Below, in pieces: positions 1-10,318 of a DNA stretch of 46,816 bases. The translations under genes were made by a program, and so were the position numbers. Source of the stretch: Oceanospirillum maris DSM 6286 (GTDB lineage Bacteria > Pseudomonadota > Gammaproteobacteria > Pseudomonadales > Halomonadaceae); contig NZ_AUGW01000027.1 of assembly GCF_000422865.1 (NCBI RefSeq), positions 1 through 46,816 of the forward strand, written 5' to 3'. The stretch's first letter is position 1; every line of letters starts with the position of its first letter. The notes below the pieces were generated by a model. The model had not been told where the DNA came from, ran no database searches, and was given only the letters and a program-made list of their open reading frames with translations.

Positions 1-3000
1 GGCACCTTGGGCTGTCCCGCCCCAGCTGAGAGAACCGTTCAGCACAGAAACATCTTCGCCATTAACAAAACCGTTATAGCTCACGCCATTATTGCCAGAC
101 CACGCCAGACCGTCATAGGTTTTGCTGACATCCTGTGCGGCCACTGTGAGATTCGCCTTACCGATGCTTAATGCGCCATCCACAAAGTTAATGTTGTAGT
201 TATCAGAGCTTAAGCCGGATGGGAGCAGGGTATAGTTACCGGCATTGACGGCACCTTGGGCTGTCCCGCCCCAGCTGAGAGAATCGTTCAGCACAGAAAC
301 ATCTTCGCCATTGACAAAGCCGTTATAGCTCACGCCATTATTGCCAGACCACGCCTGACCGTCATAGGTTTTGCTGGCATTTTGTGCAGCGATGGTTAAG
401 GGCGCTTGGCCAATGGTCAGCGTGCCGTCATTAAAGCGTATCTCATAGTTAGGTGAACTAAGCCCCGAAGCAGCAATGGTATAGTCTCCGGCATTCACCG
501 CCCCTTGGGCACTGCCGCCCCAAACCAGAGTTCCGTCTAAATCGGCTAAGGTTTCCCCCGCCGCGAGGCCATCAACATCGACGCCATTACCGCCAAACCA
601 GGCTTCACCGTCGTACACCTTAAAGGCATTCTTGGCACTGATCATCAGATCAACCACGCCTTTTCCGATGGTTAGCGTACCGTCCACATAATTGATGGCG
701 TAGTTGTTGGAGGTCAATCCAGAAACAGAGAGGACATAGTCGCCAGCATTAATAGCTCCCTGAGCGTTACCGCCATAGGTGAGTGTTCCGCTAAGCACAC
801 TGGCATCTTCACCGGTCACAAAGCCGTCGTAGCTAACGTCGTTACCACCGGTATACGCCACTCCGTCATAGATTTTGCTGGCATCCTGCGCCGTCACCTT
901 CAGATTGGCTTTGTCGATGCTAAGCGCACCATCCTCATGGAATATAATATAATTATCTGAGCTTAAACCGGATATCGCAAGATTGTATTCCCCAGCATCG
1001 ACGGCGCCTTGGGCGCTACCGCCATAGATGAGTGTCCCGTTCAGTACCGACTCGTTTTCGCCGTTAACAAAACCGCTGTAAGTGGCGCCATTGCTGCCCG
1101 AGTAAGCGTTACCATCGTAAGTCTTGGTCACATCTTTGGCTGTTACTGTCAGGGTTGCTCGATAGACGGTTAACTTGCCCGGCTTATAAGTAATGTTGTA
1201 GTTGCCATTAGCTAATGAACCTTGAGTGATGTCATAGGCTCCGGCATCGCTGGTCGGTGCGGCGGTCGTGATGAGAGCGCCGGACAGACTGTCTCCATTG
1301 ATCAGGGCTCCGGTAGTGACCTTGTAGGTCAGTGCCGGATTAGCACTGCCGTAGAGGCGGTAGTGATTATCACCGGTAACCGTTATAGCCCGAGGGTCAA
1401 TGGTAAAGGTGCCTGGGGTATAGGTCAGGCTGTAGTTACCTGATGCTGCAAGGCTGCCCTGTGTAATGCCGTAGGTGCCCACATCGCTGGCCGCCGTTGC
1501 GGATGTGGTAAGGTTTCCTGACAGGCTATCGCCATTGACCAGTGAGCCTGAAGTGACTTTGTGGGTCAGCGTGGGAATGATGCCACCGTAGATTTGTAGC
1601 TTATTGTCGCCGGTAACGGTTATAGCCCTAGGGTCAATGGTTAAGGTACCGGGAGTATAGGCTAGACTGTAGTTGCTAGAGGCTGCAAGGCTTCCTTGTG
1701 TAATGCCGTAAGTGCCTACATCACTGGTAGCGCTTGCGGTGGTGGCAAGGCTTCCTGACAGACTATCGCCATTGATCAGTGAGCCGGAGGTGAATTTATA
1801 GGTCAGTGCCGGATTGGCCTCACCGTAGATTCGGGAATAGTTGTCTCCGGCAATACTGATCGCTCTGGGGTTAACGGTCAGTGTTCCACCTGAACCAACC
1901 ACACGGTAGCTCACCCCGCCATCACTGGTTGTCGTTGCTGGAATAGTATAGGAACCTGCATTAGAGCGTGTGTAGACAGTGTCGCCTTTGGGCCCAAAGA
2001 CGTAGCGGTCTGGGCCACCCGATATTGGGGTAAGACTTTGGCTGGCCAGGTTATCGCCGTAGGTCATGGTAATGTTTGGAACTTTGACATAGAGGACAGG
2101 GGAGAGAGCAAACAGCTGAGGGTGATAACCACTGGACGATGGTGCCCAAGTGGTATCGAAGTCCCAGTCTGTTGCGTTCGTCATAAAGCCGTTTGTATCC
2201 TGTAGCTGGGCTGTCGTCAGGCCTGTAACATCTGAGATGCTTGATGAGCTTCCATCACCTACGCCAGCTGTCATACCCGAAGTTGTAGTATCCCAGTAGG
2301 AGGCAATAATATGGCCTTCGTTATATCCCACAAAGCCGGCGGCGTAAGCTGAGCTGCCTCCGGACGCTGTCGCCGTGCCTGTTGCATAGGCGTTGGCGAT
2401 GGAGCCATAGTTATATCCTACCAAGCCTCCGGCGTAAGCTGCCTTGGTTCCTTCAGTTGTCGCTTGGGCGCTTCCGGTAGAATAGGCGTTGGTGATACTA
2501 GACCTGCTGAATCCTACCAAGCCTCCAGCGTAAGAGTTGGCGCTTCCTGTATTGACCGCTTGGACGTTTCCGCTTGAATAGGCGTTGTTGATGTTGGTAG
2601 ATCTGCCCTCTCCTACAAGACCCCCTGCTCCACTGTGGTGGTTTGCCGTAGTCGTAACATTTCCTGTGGCGTAGCTGTTACTGAGCAGCCCGAAATTGAG
2701 TAAGCCGATTAGTCCACCCGCGAAGGTAGCGCCTACAGTGTTGGTTGACGAGACATTACCGGTTGCATAAGTATTTCTTACGAATTCAACTCCGTGATTG
2801 GCGTGGTGTACTCCTATAAGGCCGCCAGCATAAGATGTGCTGAGCTGAGTGTCACCGTTATTCGTCAGCGAGACGTCTCCAGTAGCATAAGCATTGGTGA
2901 CAGTGCCAAAGTTGTGACCCACGAGGAAACCTGCATAAGGGGTATCGCCGGTATTTTTCGTGACAGTAACACTCCCTCCCACGAGCCCTATATCACGTAT

Positions 3001-4644
3001 ATCTCCCTCACTGATACCAAATAGCCCCCAGATACTTGTGGTTGCAGCCGTATTTTCGATAGTCAGGTCGCTGATGGTATGGCCTAGCCCTGTGAAGGTT
3101 CCCGTGAAGGGACTGGAGTATGTCTCACCCACTAGAACGTGGTCGTAGGTCGTGCCCGAAGCGTCTAGGTCTTTGGCCAGAGCATAAGCGCCGCCAAGCC
3201 CGGTGGTGTCGATAGCGTCCAGCGCCGCCATATCATGGATCAGCGTATAGTCAGTGCCGTTAATATTAAGTGCTGCGTGACTGCCCGATAGGGTAACTGA
3301 AGCGTCTGAGGCAATTGAATAGTCTTTGTCCGTCCCTGTGTTCAGTATCAACCCTGCGTTAGTGCCGGTGGCGGTGATGGTCTTGTTGATATAGATGTTG
3401 TTATCCGCGTTTAGGCCCAGGGTGGTATCGGCATTCCAGCTCACGGGAGCATTTACGTAAATATCACCCGCTTCACTGCCAGCATCGACGGTTTCTATCG
3501 TGATATTGCTTCCAGCCAATTGAGCGTTCAGCGTGCTGGCACCAATGCCGCTGTCAGTTTTTGTGGCACTGCCGGCTGTAATATAAAAATCAGTGGGGTC
3601 GATCAGCCATTCGCCGGTGTTGCCGTTTTCGGCCAAGGTGGTGACTTGCACGGAGTCGTTAATCTGTACCTTGGCGGCGCTGGTTTCAATAAAACCGCCG
3701 TCGCCATTTGTGCCATCAGCGGCAGGTGCTGAGGCATCTAACGTACCGGCCACTTGCAGTTGCCCTTGCTGCATATCGCCCAGCAACACAATTTCGCCTT
3801 TTTCACCGGTGGCAAGGGTTTGCGCACGGGTAATGCCTGTGTGATTAATCACACTGGTGGCGAGCTTACCGGCCGCGCCGGCAGTTAAATACACGCGACC
3901 ACCATCGGCACGAATGGCTCCGCCTTGCTCGATTAAGGTATTGAGTGCGCCTTCATCTACCCGTAACTTCACTGGCCCGCCCATATCCAACGTCACCTTG
4001 CGGCCAGCGCCCAGTAGCACATTACCAGCTGTGCCAGATATGAGTGCAATAGTGCCGCCTTCGCTTGCCTTGATAGCCCCTTGGTTGGTCACTGCTGCTG
4101 TGCTGTCACCTGCAAACTGAAAGTGTCCGGCCATAAAGTCGTCGTTGCTCAGTTCCAGCGTAGAGGCTACTAATCCGCCGGTATTCACCTGGGCGCTGGG
4201 GCTGAACAATACACCATTGGGATTCAGCAAAAACACCTGACCGTTGGCTTCAATCGCCCCTTGAATGCGCGAGACATCTGCCCCCAGTACGCGATTCAGA
4301 GCGACAGATTGGGCATCAGGTTGGTTGAATACCACCTTGTTGTCTTTACCGATGGAGAAACTCTGCCAGTCTACGGCCAGCTTGTCAGAATGCTGCTGTA
4401 CGTGCAGGTTATCGCCCTGATAGCTCAACTGACCTTGGCCAGCAGAGATGTGCCCTCCCTGGGGCAGGTCGGCCCAAGCGCTGGCACTGCCCAGTAGCAG
4501 TAGCAGTGGTACACAGCGAGCAGTAGGTGTTTGGCCTTGCGTGCGGCTTTTACCTTTACCGCGAGCAATCTCTGGTGCCACACACCACGCCCCAAGGCTG
4601 TGATTCCAAACCAGTCGAAAGATGTGATTGAGTGAATGGTTCAT
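1..4644 (-). CDS. TpsA-type filamentous haemagglutinin-like adhesin, copy 1 (3' end outside window)
   Basis: This is a large secreted exoprotein of the two-partner secretion type, exported by the TpsB partner encoded upstream. Reading from the ATG at 4644, the frame is open to the left edge (1548 codons seen), so the C-terminus is missing. In order it shows an extended signal peptide with a WNHSLGAWCVAPEIARGKGK-like start, a TPS secretion domain with the NPNGVLFS motif, GLUG-type repeats (GLVGYNYGS, NAYATG-like; DNA about 2300-3060), MBG_2-type repeats (about 1140-2090), and at least four complete YDG-type repeats plus a partial one (about 1-1140). A GGAG Shine-Dalgarno lies 7 nt before the ATG. 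It is a close paralogue of the next gene upstream (4801-10209). The signal and TPS parts are nearly identical, apart from a 15-bp and a 30-bp length difference, while the GLUG part has diverged. Ligand and function are unknown; surface adhesion is inferred from the family. Confidence 0.9.
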   Translation of the reverse strand, partial: MNHSLNHIFRLVWNHSLGAWCVAPEIARGKGKSRTQGQTPTARCVPLLLLLGSASAWADLPQGGHISAGQGQLSYQGDNLHVQQHSDKLAVDWQSFSIGKDNKVVFNQPDAQSVALNRVLGADVSRIQGAIEANGQVFLLNPNGVLFSPSAQVNTGGLVASTLELSNDDFMAGHFQFAGDSTAAVTNQGAIKASEGGTIALISGTAGNVLLGAGRKVTLDMGGPVKLRVDEGALNTLIEQGGAIRADGGRVYLTAGAAGKLATSVINHTGITRAQTLATGEKGEIVLLGDMQQGQLQVAGTLDASAPAADGTNGDGGFIETSAAKVQINDSVQVTTLAENGNTGEWLIDPTDFYITAGSATKTDSGIGASTLNAQLAGSNITIETVDAGSEAGDIYVNAPVSWNADTTLGLNADNNIYINKTITATGTNAGLILNTGTDKDYSIASDASVTLSGSHAALNINGTDYTLIHDMAALDAIDTTGLGGAYALAKDLDASGTTYDHVLVGETYSSPFTGTFTGLGHTISDLTIENTAATTSIWGLFGISEGDIRDIGLVGGSVTVTKNTGDTPYAGFLVGHNFGTVTNAYATGDVSLTNNGDTQLSTSYAGGLIGVHHANHGVEFVRNTYATGNVSSTNTVGATFAGGLIGLLNFGLLSNSYATGNVTTTANHHSGAGGLVGEGRSTNINNAYSSGNVQAVNTGSANSYAGGLVGFSRSSITNAYSTGSAQATTEGTKAAYAGGLVGYNYGSIANAYATGTATASGGSSAYAAGFVGYNEGHIIASYWDTTTSGMTAGVGDGSSSSISDVTGLTTAQLQDTNGFMTNATDWDFDTTWAPSSSGYHPQLFALSPVLYVKVPNITMTYGDNLASQSLTPISGGPDRYVFGPKGDTVYTRSNAGSYTIPATTTSDGGVSYRVVGSGGTLTVNPRAISIAGDNYSRIYGEANPALTYKFTSGSLINGDSLSGSLATTASATSDVGTYGITQGSLAASSNYSLAYTPGTLTIDPRAITVTGDNKLQIYGGIIPTLTHKVTSGSLVNGDSLSGNLTTSATAASDVGTYGITQGSLAASGNYSLTYTPGTFTIDPRAITVTGDNHYRLYGSANPALTYKVTTGALINGDSLSGALITTAAPTSDAGAYDITQGSLANGNYNITYKPGKLTVYRATLTVTAKDVTKTYDGNAYSGSNGATYSGFVNGENESVLNGTLIYGGSAQGAVDAGEYNLAISGLSSDNYIIFHEDGALSIDKANLKVTAQDASKIYDGVAYTGGNDVSYDGFVTGEDASVLSGTLTYGGNAQGAINAGDYVLSVSGLTSNNYAINYVDGTLTIGKGVVDLMISAKNAFKVYDGEAWFGGNGVDVDGLAAGETLADLDGTLVWGGSAQGAVNAGDYTIAASGLSSPNYEIRFNDGTLTIGQAPLTIAAQNASKTYDGQAWSGNNGVSYNGFVNGEDVSVLNDSLSWGGTAQGAVNAGNYTLLPSGLSSDNYNINFVDGALSIGKANLTVAAQDVSKTYDGLAWSGNNGVSYNGFVNGEDVSVLNGSLSWGGTAQGA

Positions 4645-4733
4645 AATCAGCTCCGTTGAATCTGTGATAAAAGCCCGTTAGTGCTGGCATAATGGCTGGA
4701 GTATAGGGCTTGGTAGGTAACAGAACGGACACA
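4645..4733 (-). promoter_or_regulatory. Upstream region of tpsA copy 1, duplicated upstream of copy 2
   Basis: These 89 bases before the ATG appear identical to 10210-10298, and the match stops abruptly at 4733/10298. On the minus strand the block begins with GTGTCCGTTCTGTTACC, followed 10 nt later by TATACT (a plausible -10) and then by the GGAG ribosome site. No convincing -35 hexamer is visible, so the conserved block may be an activator site covering the -35 region. Promoter function is inferred. Confidence 0.5.
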
Positions 4734-4747
4734 GAAACGCTTAAGAA

Positions 4748-4778
4748 CAAAAAAAGCGCGATCAGAGACCGCGCTTTG
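4748..4778 (-). terminator. Rho-independent terminator after tpsA copy 2
   Basis: On the minus strand, AAAGCGCG (4777-4770) pairs with CGCGCTTT (4760-4753) around a 9-nt loop and runs into a stretch of T residues. It lies 23 bases beyond the stop of the 4801-10209 gene and before the promoter region of copy 1. The two adhesin genes can therefore be transcribed separately. Confidence 0.8.
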
Positions 4779-4800
4779 AAGTGGGTAGAAAAAGGGGCGT

Positions 4801-7800
4801 TCAGGGCAAGAGAATACCGGTACCTACCACTCTCAGTTGTGTGTTTTGACTCGTGAGTTCCGTATTGTTGGTTGAGTGGTACGCCAACTGAGCTTGTTGC
4901 ACGGCCTGACTGTAGCGAGGTCCCGCAGCCTCCATCGGTGAGATGATATGCAACTGCCCATCAATAAAGGTCAGTTGATAGTTATCAGCGGCTAACCCTG
5001 AGGCAGACAAGCGGTATTGGCCCGGCATATTGGCGCCTTCGGCACTGCCGTGCCACAACAGTTCACCCTCTAGCACTGATGCGTCTTCATTTGCCACAAA
5101 ACCACTGTAGTTCACCCCATTACCGCCCGACCAGCTTGAGCCATCCTGCACCCAAAGGGCATCCTGTGCCGCCACCGTCAGGTTCGCCTTATCGATGGTT
5201 AGCACACCGTTATTAAAACGTATGTCGTAGTTTGGGGAGCTAAGACCAGAAGCAGTTATCGTATACCGCCCTGCATTAACGGCGCCTTGGGCAGTGCCGC
5301 CCCAGCTGAGTGTGCCGCCAAGCACACTGGCATCTTCACCGGCCACAAAACCATTATAGGTGACATCATTGTTACCCGTCCAAGCTAGCCCGTCATAGGT
5401 TTTGCTGGCATTCTTTGCCGTTACTATCAGGGGGGCTTGGTCGATACTTAATGTGCCATCAACAAAGTTAATATTGTAATTATTGGCGCTTAAGCCCGAT
5501 GCCGCCAAGGTATAGTCACCGGCATTGACGGCACCTTGGGCGCTGCCACCCCAGCTGAGTGTGCCACCAAGTACACTCGCCGTTTCACCATTAACCAATC
5601 CATCGTAGCTCACGTCATTACCGCCCGTCCAAGCTTGGCCATCATAAGTTTTGCTGGCATGTTGTGCGGCCACCGTCAGATTCGTCTTGTCGATAGTCAG
5701 TGCGCCCTCTACATAGTTAATGTTGTAGTTTGTTGAGCTTAAGCCCGATGCCGCCAAGGTATAGTCACCGGCATTCACTGCGCCTTCGGCCGTGCCGCCC
5801 CAGCTGAGTGTGCCACCAAGTACACTCGCTGTTTCACCATTAACCAAGCCGTTATAGCTTACGTCATTACCGCCCGTCCAAGCTTGGCCATCATAGGTTT
5901 TACTGGCATCTTTCGCGGTCACCGTCAGGTTTGCCTTGCCGATGGTTAGCGTGCCGTTGTTAAAGCGTATCTCATAGTTAGGTGAACTGAGCCCCGAAGC
6001 CGTTATCGTATAGTCTCCGGCATTCACCGCGCCTTGGGCGCTGCCGCCCCATACTAAGGAACCGTCTAAATCGGCCAAGGTTTCACCTGCCGCCAAACCT
6101 TCAATATCGACGCCATTACCGCCAAACCAGGCTTCACCGTCATACACCTTAAAGGCATCTTGGGCTCTGATCATCAGATCAACCACCCCTTTGCCGATGG
6201 TCAGCGTGCCATCCTCATAACTAATATCGTAGTTTGTTGAACTTAAGCCCGATACAGAGAGGGTATAGTCACCAGCATTAATAGCTCCCTGAGCGTTACC
6301 GCCATAGGTGAGTGTTCCGCTAAGCACACTGGCATCTTCACCGGTCGCAAAGCCGTCGTAGTTCACGCCATTGCCGCCCGTCCAAGCTTGGCCATCATAG
6401 GTTTTACTGGCATCTTGAGCCGTTACTGTCAGGGCAGCCTTGTCAATGTTGAGCGTGCCATCAACATAATTGATGTTGTAATTATCTGCGCTTAAGCCTG
6501 CTACTGTCAGGGTATAGCCACCCGTATTAATGGCACCCTGAGCGCTACCGCTATATGTCAGTGCTCCGCTTAGCACCGAGCTATTTTCCCCATTGACAAA
6601 ACCGTCATAGGTGACGCCATTCCCGCCAGCATAGCCGTTTCCATCGTAGGTTTTAGATGCATTGTTGGCTGTTACCACCAATGCCGCTTTGTCTATAGCC
6701 AACTGACCCGCTTGATAAGTAATCGCGTAATTACTGTTATCTAATGAACCTTGAGTGATGTCGTAGCTGCCCACATGGCTTGCAGTGTTGGCTGTGGTGG
6801 CTAGGGTTCCGGACAGGCTGTCGGTGTTGACCAATGAACCGGAGGTCAGGCTATAGGTCAGGGTGGGGTTGGCGGCACCGTAAGTCCGAGACTGATTGTC
6901 TGCTGAGACAGTGATCGCTCGGGGATCAACGGTCAGGGATCCCGGTGCATAAGTTAGGCTGTAGTTGCTGTTAGCTAGTGAACCCTGGGTGATGTCGTAG
7001 ATACCTATATCACTTGTGGTGGTGGCAGTGGTGGCTAGAGCTCCGGATAGGCTATCGCCGTTGATCAGAGAACCGGAGGTGATTTCGTAACTCAGAGTTG
7101 GGTTGGCATCACCGTACGTCCGGGATTGATCGGCGGCGGACACGGTAATTGTCCGTGGGGTAACGGTTAAGATACCTGGTGTATAGGTTAGGCTGTAGTT
7201 GCTGGACGCTGCGAGGCTCCCTTGTGTGATGTCGTAGCTGCCCACATCGCTTGCAGTGGAGGCGGTGGAGGCAAGCGTTCCGGACAGACTATCGCCGTTG
7301 ACCAGATACCCGGAGGTGACCCCGTAGGTTAGGGTTGGGTTGGCGGCACCGTAGGTTTTGGACTGGTCGTTGGCGGTCACCGTGATAGCGCGGGGGACTA
7401 TTGTCAGGGTGTCCCGTGGGCCTATTACACGGTAGTTTATCCCCTTGGCACTAGTGACGGTTGCTGGAATGCTGTAGGAGCCCACATCGGAGTGTGCGTA
7501 AAGGGTGTCGCCATTCGGTCCGAAGGCATAGCGGCTTGGCCCTCCACCAGACACGGCAGCGGTGTTTGGGCTCCCTAGGCTATCGCCGTAGGTTAGTGCG
7601 ATATTTGGGGCTTTAACGTAGAGAACAGGCGTCAGTGCATAAAGCTGGGGATAATACCCGCTGGAGGGAGGTGCCCAGGTGGTATCGAAATTCCAGCCGG
7701 ATGCATTTGTCATAAAGCTGTTTGTATCTTGTAGTTGGGTGGTGGTTAGCCCTGTCACCCCGGATGAATTTCCGCTACCAACACCAGTTGTTATACCCGA

Positions 7801-10209
7801 AGTGGTCGTATCCCAATAGGATGCGGTAATCCGTGGGCTGCCAGGATTAACCCCTACAAGGCCGCCGACTTTAATTTCGGTAGCATTTCCTGTTACCGAC
7901 CCGGTTGCATAGGTGTTGGTTATTGGAATGTCGTTTTGCCCCACGAGTCCACCCGCGTATACGTAAGAGTAGATGATCAAAGCGTTGACTGCCGTTGCTG
8001 AGACGTTTCCGGTTGCGTAGGCGTTGGTGACGGTTCCAAGGCCGTAAGCGAATCCCGCGAGTCCCCCCGCGCGAATATGGATAATTCCGCTGGCTGTTAC
8101 CACGCCGGTGGCATAAGCATTAGTGATGTTGTCTCTGTTGCTGCTCCCTATGAGGCCGCCTGCAGATGCATGGTTAAACTCGGTGTTGGCCGTTGCCGCC
8201 CCCGTTGCATAAGCATTGGTAATGTTGCCTCTGTAGCTGTTCCCTACGAGGCCGCCTGTGCGAACGTCGCCTGTTGCGCTCGTCGCTGAGACATCTCCGG
8301 TTGCATAGGCGTGAGTGATGGTGCCTCTGTTATTGCTCCCTACGAGGCCGCCCGCGTATATGTCTTGGCTTCCGGTTAGCTTCTGCTTCATTGAGACGTT
8401 TCCGGTGGCATAGGCATTGGTAATAGTGCCCGCGTTGGCCCCTGTTAGATAGCCGGCAGTGAGTACTGCTCTATCGCCTTCTACCGTAACACTGCCCCCC
8501 ACAAGCCCTATGTCTCGGATGGTTCCATTGTTGACCCCAAACAGCCCCCAGTTATCCGTGGGTGCAGCCGTATTCTCAATGGTTAGGTCGCTTATGGTAT
8601 GGCCTAGCCCTGCAAAGGTGCCGGTGAAGGCGTTAGTATCATCTACTCCCACCAGGGCGTGGTCGTAGGTGGTGCCTGAAGCATCTAGGTCTTTGGCTAA
8701 AGCATAGGCACCGCTAAGCCCGGTGGTGTCGATAGCGTCCAGCGCCGCCATATCATGGATTAGGGTATAATCGGTGCCGTTGATATTAAGGGCTGCGTTA
8801 CTGCCCGATAGGGTAATGGCAGCGCCAGAGGCAATGGCATAGTCTTTACCTGCCCCCGTGTTCAGCACTAGTCCAGCGTTAGTGCCGGTGGCGGTGATGG
8901 CTTGGTTGATATAAATGTTGTTATCTGCGTTTAGGCTGAGGGTGGTATCGGCACTCCAGCTCACGGGAGCATCCACGTAAATATCACCCGCTTCACTGCC
9001 AGTATCGACGGTTGCTATCGTGATATCGCTTCCAGCCAATTGAGCGCTCAGCGTGCTGGCACCGATACCACTGTCAGTTTTTGTGGCACTGTCGGCTGTA
9101 ATATAAAAATCAGTGGGGTCGATCAGCCATTCGCCGGTGTTGCCGTTTTCGGCCAGAGTGGTGACTTGCACTGAATCGTTTATCTGTACCTTGGCGGCGC
9201 TGGTTTCAATAAAGCCGCCGTCGCCCCCTTGACCCTCAACTACTGGGGCAGACGCATCTAACGTACCCGCCACTTGCAGTTGCCCTTGCTGCATATCGCC
9301 CAGTAGCACAATCTCACCTTTTTCACCGGTAGTCAGGGTTTGAGCCTGTGTGATACCACTATGGTTGATAACACTGGTGGCGAGCTCGCCAGCGGCGCGG
9401 GCGGTCAATAAGACCTTGCCGCCGTCGGCCCGGATGGCACCACCTTGCTCGATTAAGGTATTGAGTGCGCCTTCATCCACCCGTAACTTCACTGGCCCGC
9501 CCATATCCAACGTCACCTTGCGGCCAGCGCCCAGTAGCACATTACCAGCTGTCGCGTCTAACGAACCTTCGTTAACAATGGTCGCGGCAATCAGGGCAAT
9601 AGTGCCGCCTTCGCTTGCCTTGATAGCCCCTTGGTTGGTCACTGCTGCGGAGCTGTCACCTGCAAACTGAAAGTGTCCGGCCATAAAATCGTCGTTACTC
9701 AGTTCCAGCGTAGAGGCTACTAACCCGCCGGTATTCACCTGGGCGCTGGGGCTGAACAATACACCATTGGGATTCAGCAAAAACACCTGACCGTTGGCTT
9801 CAATCGCCCCTTGAATGCGCGAGACATCTGCCCCCAGTACGCGATTCAGAGCGACAGATTGGGCATCAGGTTGGTTGAATACCACCTTGTTGTCTTTACC
9901 GATGGAGAAACTCTGCCAGTCTACGGCCAGCTTGTCGGAATGTTGTTGTACCTGCAGGTTATCGCCCTGATAGGTCAACTGACCTTGGCCTGCGGAGATG
10001 TTCCCGCCCTGGGGCAGGTCGGCCCAAGCTGTCGTGCTGCCCAGTAGTAGTGCTAGAGGTAGTGCCAGGGGTAATAATCGACAGGTTGCCGATGTTTGGC
10101 CTTGCGTGCGGCTTTTACCTTTACCGCGAGCAATCTCAGGTGCCACACACCACGCCCCAAGGCTGTGATTCCAAACCAGTCGAAAGATGTGATTGAGTGA
10201 ATGGTTCAT
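4801..10209 (-). CDS. TpsA-type filamentous haemagglutinin-like adhesin, copy 2 (complete)
   Basis: An 1802-aa secreted exoprotein of the two-partner secretion system. Residues 1-63 form an extended signal peptide (ESPR): a conserved WNHSLGAW / ARGKGK n-region, a hydrophobic stretch at about 45-60, and predicted cleavage after AWA. The TPS secretion domain (about 64-310) contains NRVLGADVSRIQG and FLLNPNGVLFSP. GLUG repeats follow (about 555-800) with six ITNAYATG-like units and a closing YWDTTTSG. Four MBG_2-like units (about 863-1172, TYGxANPTLTY) and seven YDG-like units of about 83 aa (about 1173-1741, SKTYDGxxWTGGN...NAGDYTL...GLSS) come next, then a 60-residue tail. The ATG has GGAG 7 nt upstream. 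It lies 109 bases after tpsB in the same direction and ends at a terminator. Repeat-rich adhesins of this build serve in attachment or biofilm; the target here is unknown. Confidence 0.95.
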   Translation of the reverse strand: MNHSLNHIFRLVWNHSLGAWCVAPEIARGKGKSRTQGQTSATCRLLPLALPLALLLGSTTAWADLPQGGNISAGQGQLTYQGDNLQVQQHSDKLAVDWQSFSIGKDNKVVFNQPDAQSVALNRVLGADVSRIQGAIEANGQVFLLNPNGVLFSPSAQVNTGGLVASTLELSNDDFMAGHFQFAGDSSAAVTNQGAIKASEGGTIALIAATIVNEGSLDATAGNVLLGAGRKVTLDMGGPVKLRVDEGALNTLIEQGGAIRADGGKVLLTARAAGELATSVINHSGITQAQTLTTGEKGEIVLLGDMQQGQLQVAGTLDASAPVVEGQGGDGGFIETSAAKVQINDSVQVTTLAENGNTGEWLIDPTDFYITADSATKTDSGIGASTLSAQLAGSDITIATVDTGSEAGDIYVDAPVSWSADTTLSLNADNNIYINQAITATGTNAGLVLNTGAGKDYAIASGAAITLSGSNAALNINGTDYTLIHDMAALDAIDTTGLSGAYALAKDLDASGTTYDHALVGVDDTNAFTGTFAGLGHTISDLTIENTAAPTDNWGLFGVNNGTIRDIGLVGGSVTVEGDRAVLTAGYLTGANAGTITNAYATGNVSMKQKLTGSQDIYAGGLVGSNNRGTITHAYATGDVSATSATGDVRTGGLVGNSYRGNITNAYATGAATANTEFNHASAGGLIGSSNRDNITNAYATGVVTASGIIHIRAGGLAGFAYGLGTVTNAYATGNVSATAVNALIIYSYVYAGGLVGQNDIPITNTYATGSVTGNATEIKVGGLVGVNPGSPRITASYWDTTTSGITTGVGSGNSSGVTGLTTTQLQDTNSFMTNASGWNFDTTWAPPSSGYYPQLYALTPVLYVKAPNIALTYGDSLGSPNTAAVSGGGPSRYAFGPNGDTLYAHSDVGSYSIPATVTSAKGINYRVIGPRDTLTIVPRAITVTANDQSKTYGAANPTLTYGVTSGYLVNGDSLSGTLASTASTASDVGSYDITQGSLAASSNYSLTYTPGILTVTPRTITVSAADQSRTYGDANPTLSYEITSGSLINGDSLSGALATTATTTSDIGIYDITQGSLANSNYSLTYAPGSLTVDPRAITVSADNQSRTYGAANPTLTYSLTSGSLVNTDSLSGTLATTANTASHVGSYDITQGSLDNSNYAITYQAGQLAIDKAALVVTANNASKTYDGNGYAGGNGVTYDGFVNGENSSVLSGALTYSGSAQGAINTGGYTLTVAGLSADNYNINYVDGTLNIDKAALTVTAQDASKTYDGQAWTGGNGVNYDGFATGEDASVLSGTLTYGGNAQGAINAGDYTLSVSGLSSTNYDISYEDGTLTIGKGVVDLMIRAQDAFKVYDGEAWFGGNGVDIEGLAAGETLADLDGSLVWGGSAQGAVNAGDYTITASGLSSPNYEIRFNNGTLTIGKANLTVTAKDASKTYDGQAWTGGNDVSYNGLVNGETASVLGGTLSWGGTAEGAVNAGDYTLAASGLSSTNYNINYVEGALTIDKTNLTVAAQHASKTYDGQAWTGGNDVSYDGLVNGETASVLGGTLSWGGSAQGAVNAGDYTLAASGLSANNYNINFVDGTLSIDQAPLIVTAKNASKTYDGLAWTGNNDVTYNGFVAGEDASVLGGTLSWGGTAQGAVNAGRYTITASGLSSPNYDIRFNNGVLTIDKANLTVAAQDALWVQDGSSWSGGNGVNYSGFVANEDASVLEGELLWHGSAEGANMPGQYRLSASGLAADNYQLTFIDGQLHIISPMEAAGPRYSQAVQQAQLAYHSTNNTELTSQNTQLRVVGTGILLP

Positions 10210-10298
10210 AATCAGCTCCGTTGAATCTGTGATAAAAGCCCGTTAGTGCTGGCATAATGGCTGGAGTATAGGGCTTGGTAGGTAACAGAACGGACACA
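10210..10298 (-). promoter_or_regulatory. Upstream region of tpsA copy 2
   Basis: Essentially identical to 4645-4733. It contains the GTGTCCGTTCTGTTACC block (within 10280-10298 on the minus strand), a TATACT -10 candidate 10 nt downstream, and the ribosome site of tpsA2. It sits between tpsB (stop at 10319) and tpsA2, so tpsA2 may have its own promoter in addition to read-through from tpsB. Function is inferred. Confidence 0.45.
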
Positions 10299-10318
10299 CC
10301 AAGGTTAAAAAAGCCAGA

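Noticed and set aside
2794-3148. Small plus-strand frames inside tpsA1 as genes
   Set aside because: They are antisense to a continuous adhesin frame and encode low-complexity reversed repeats.
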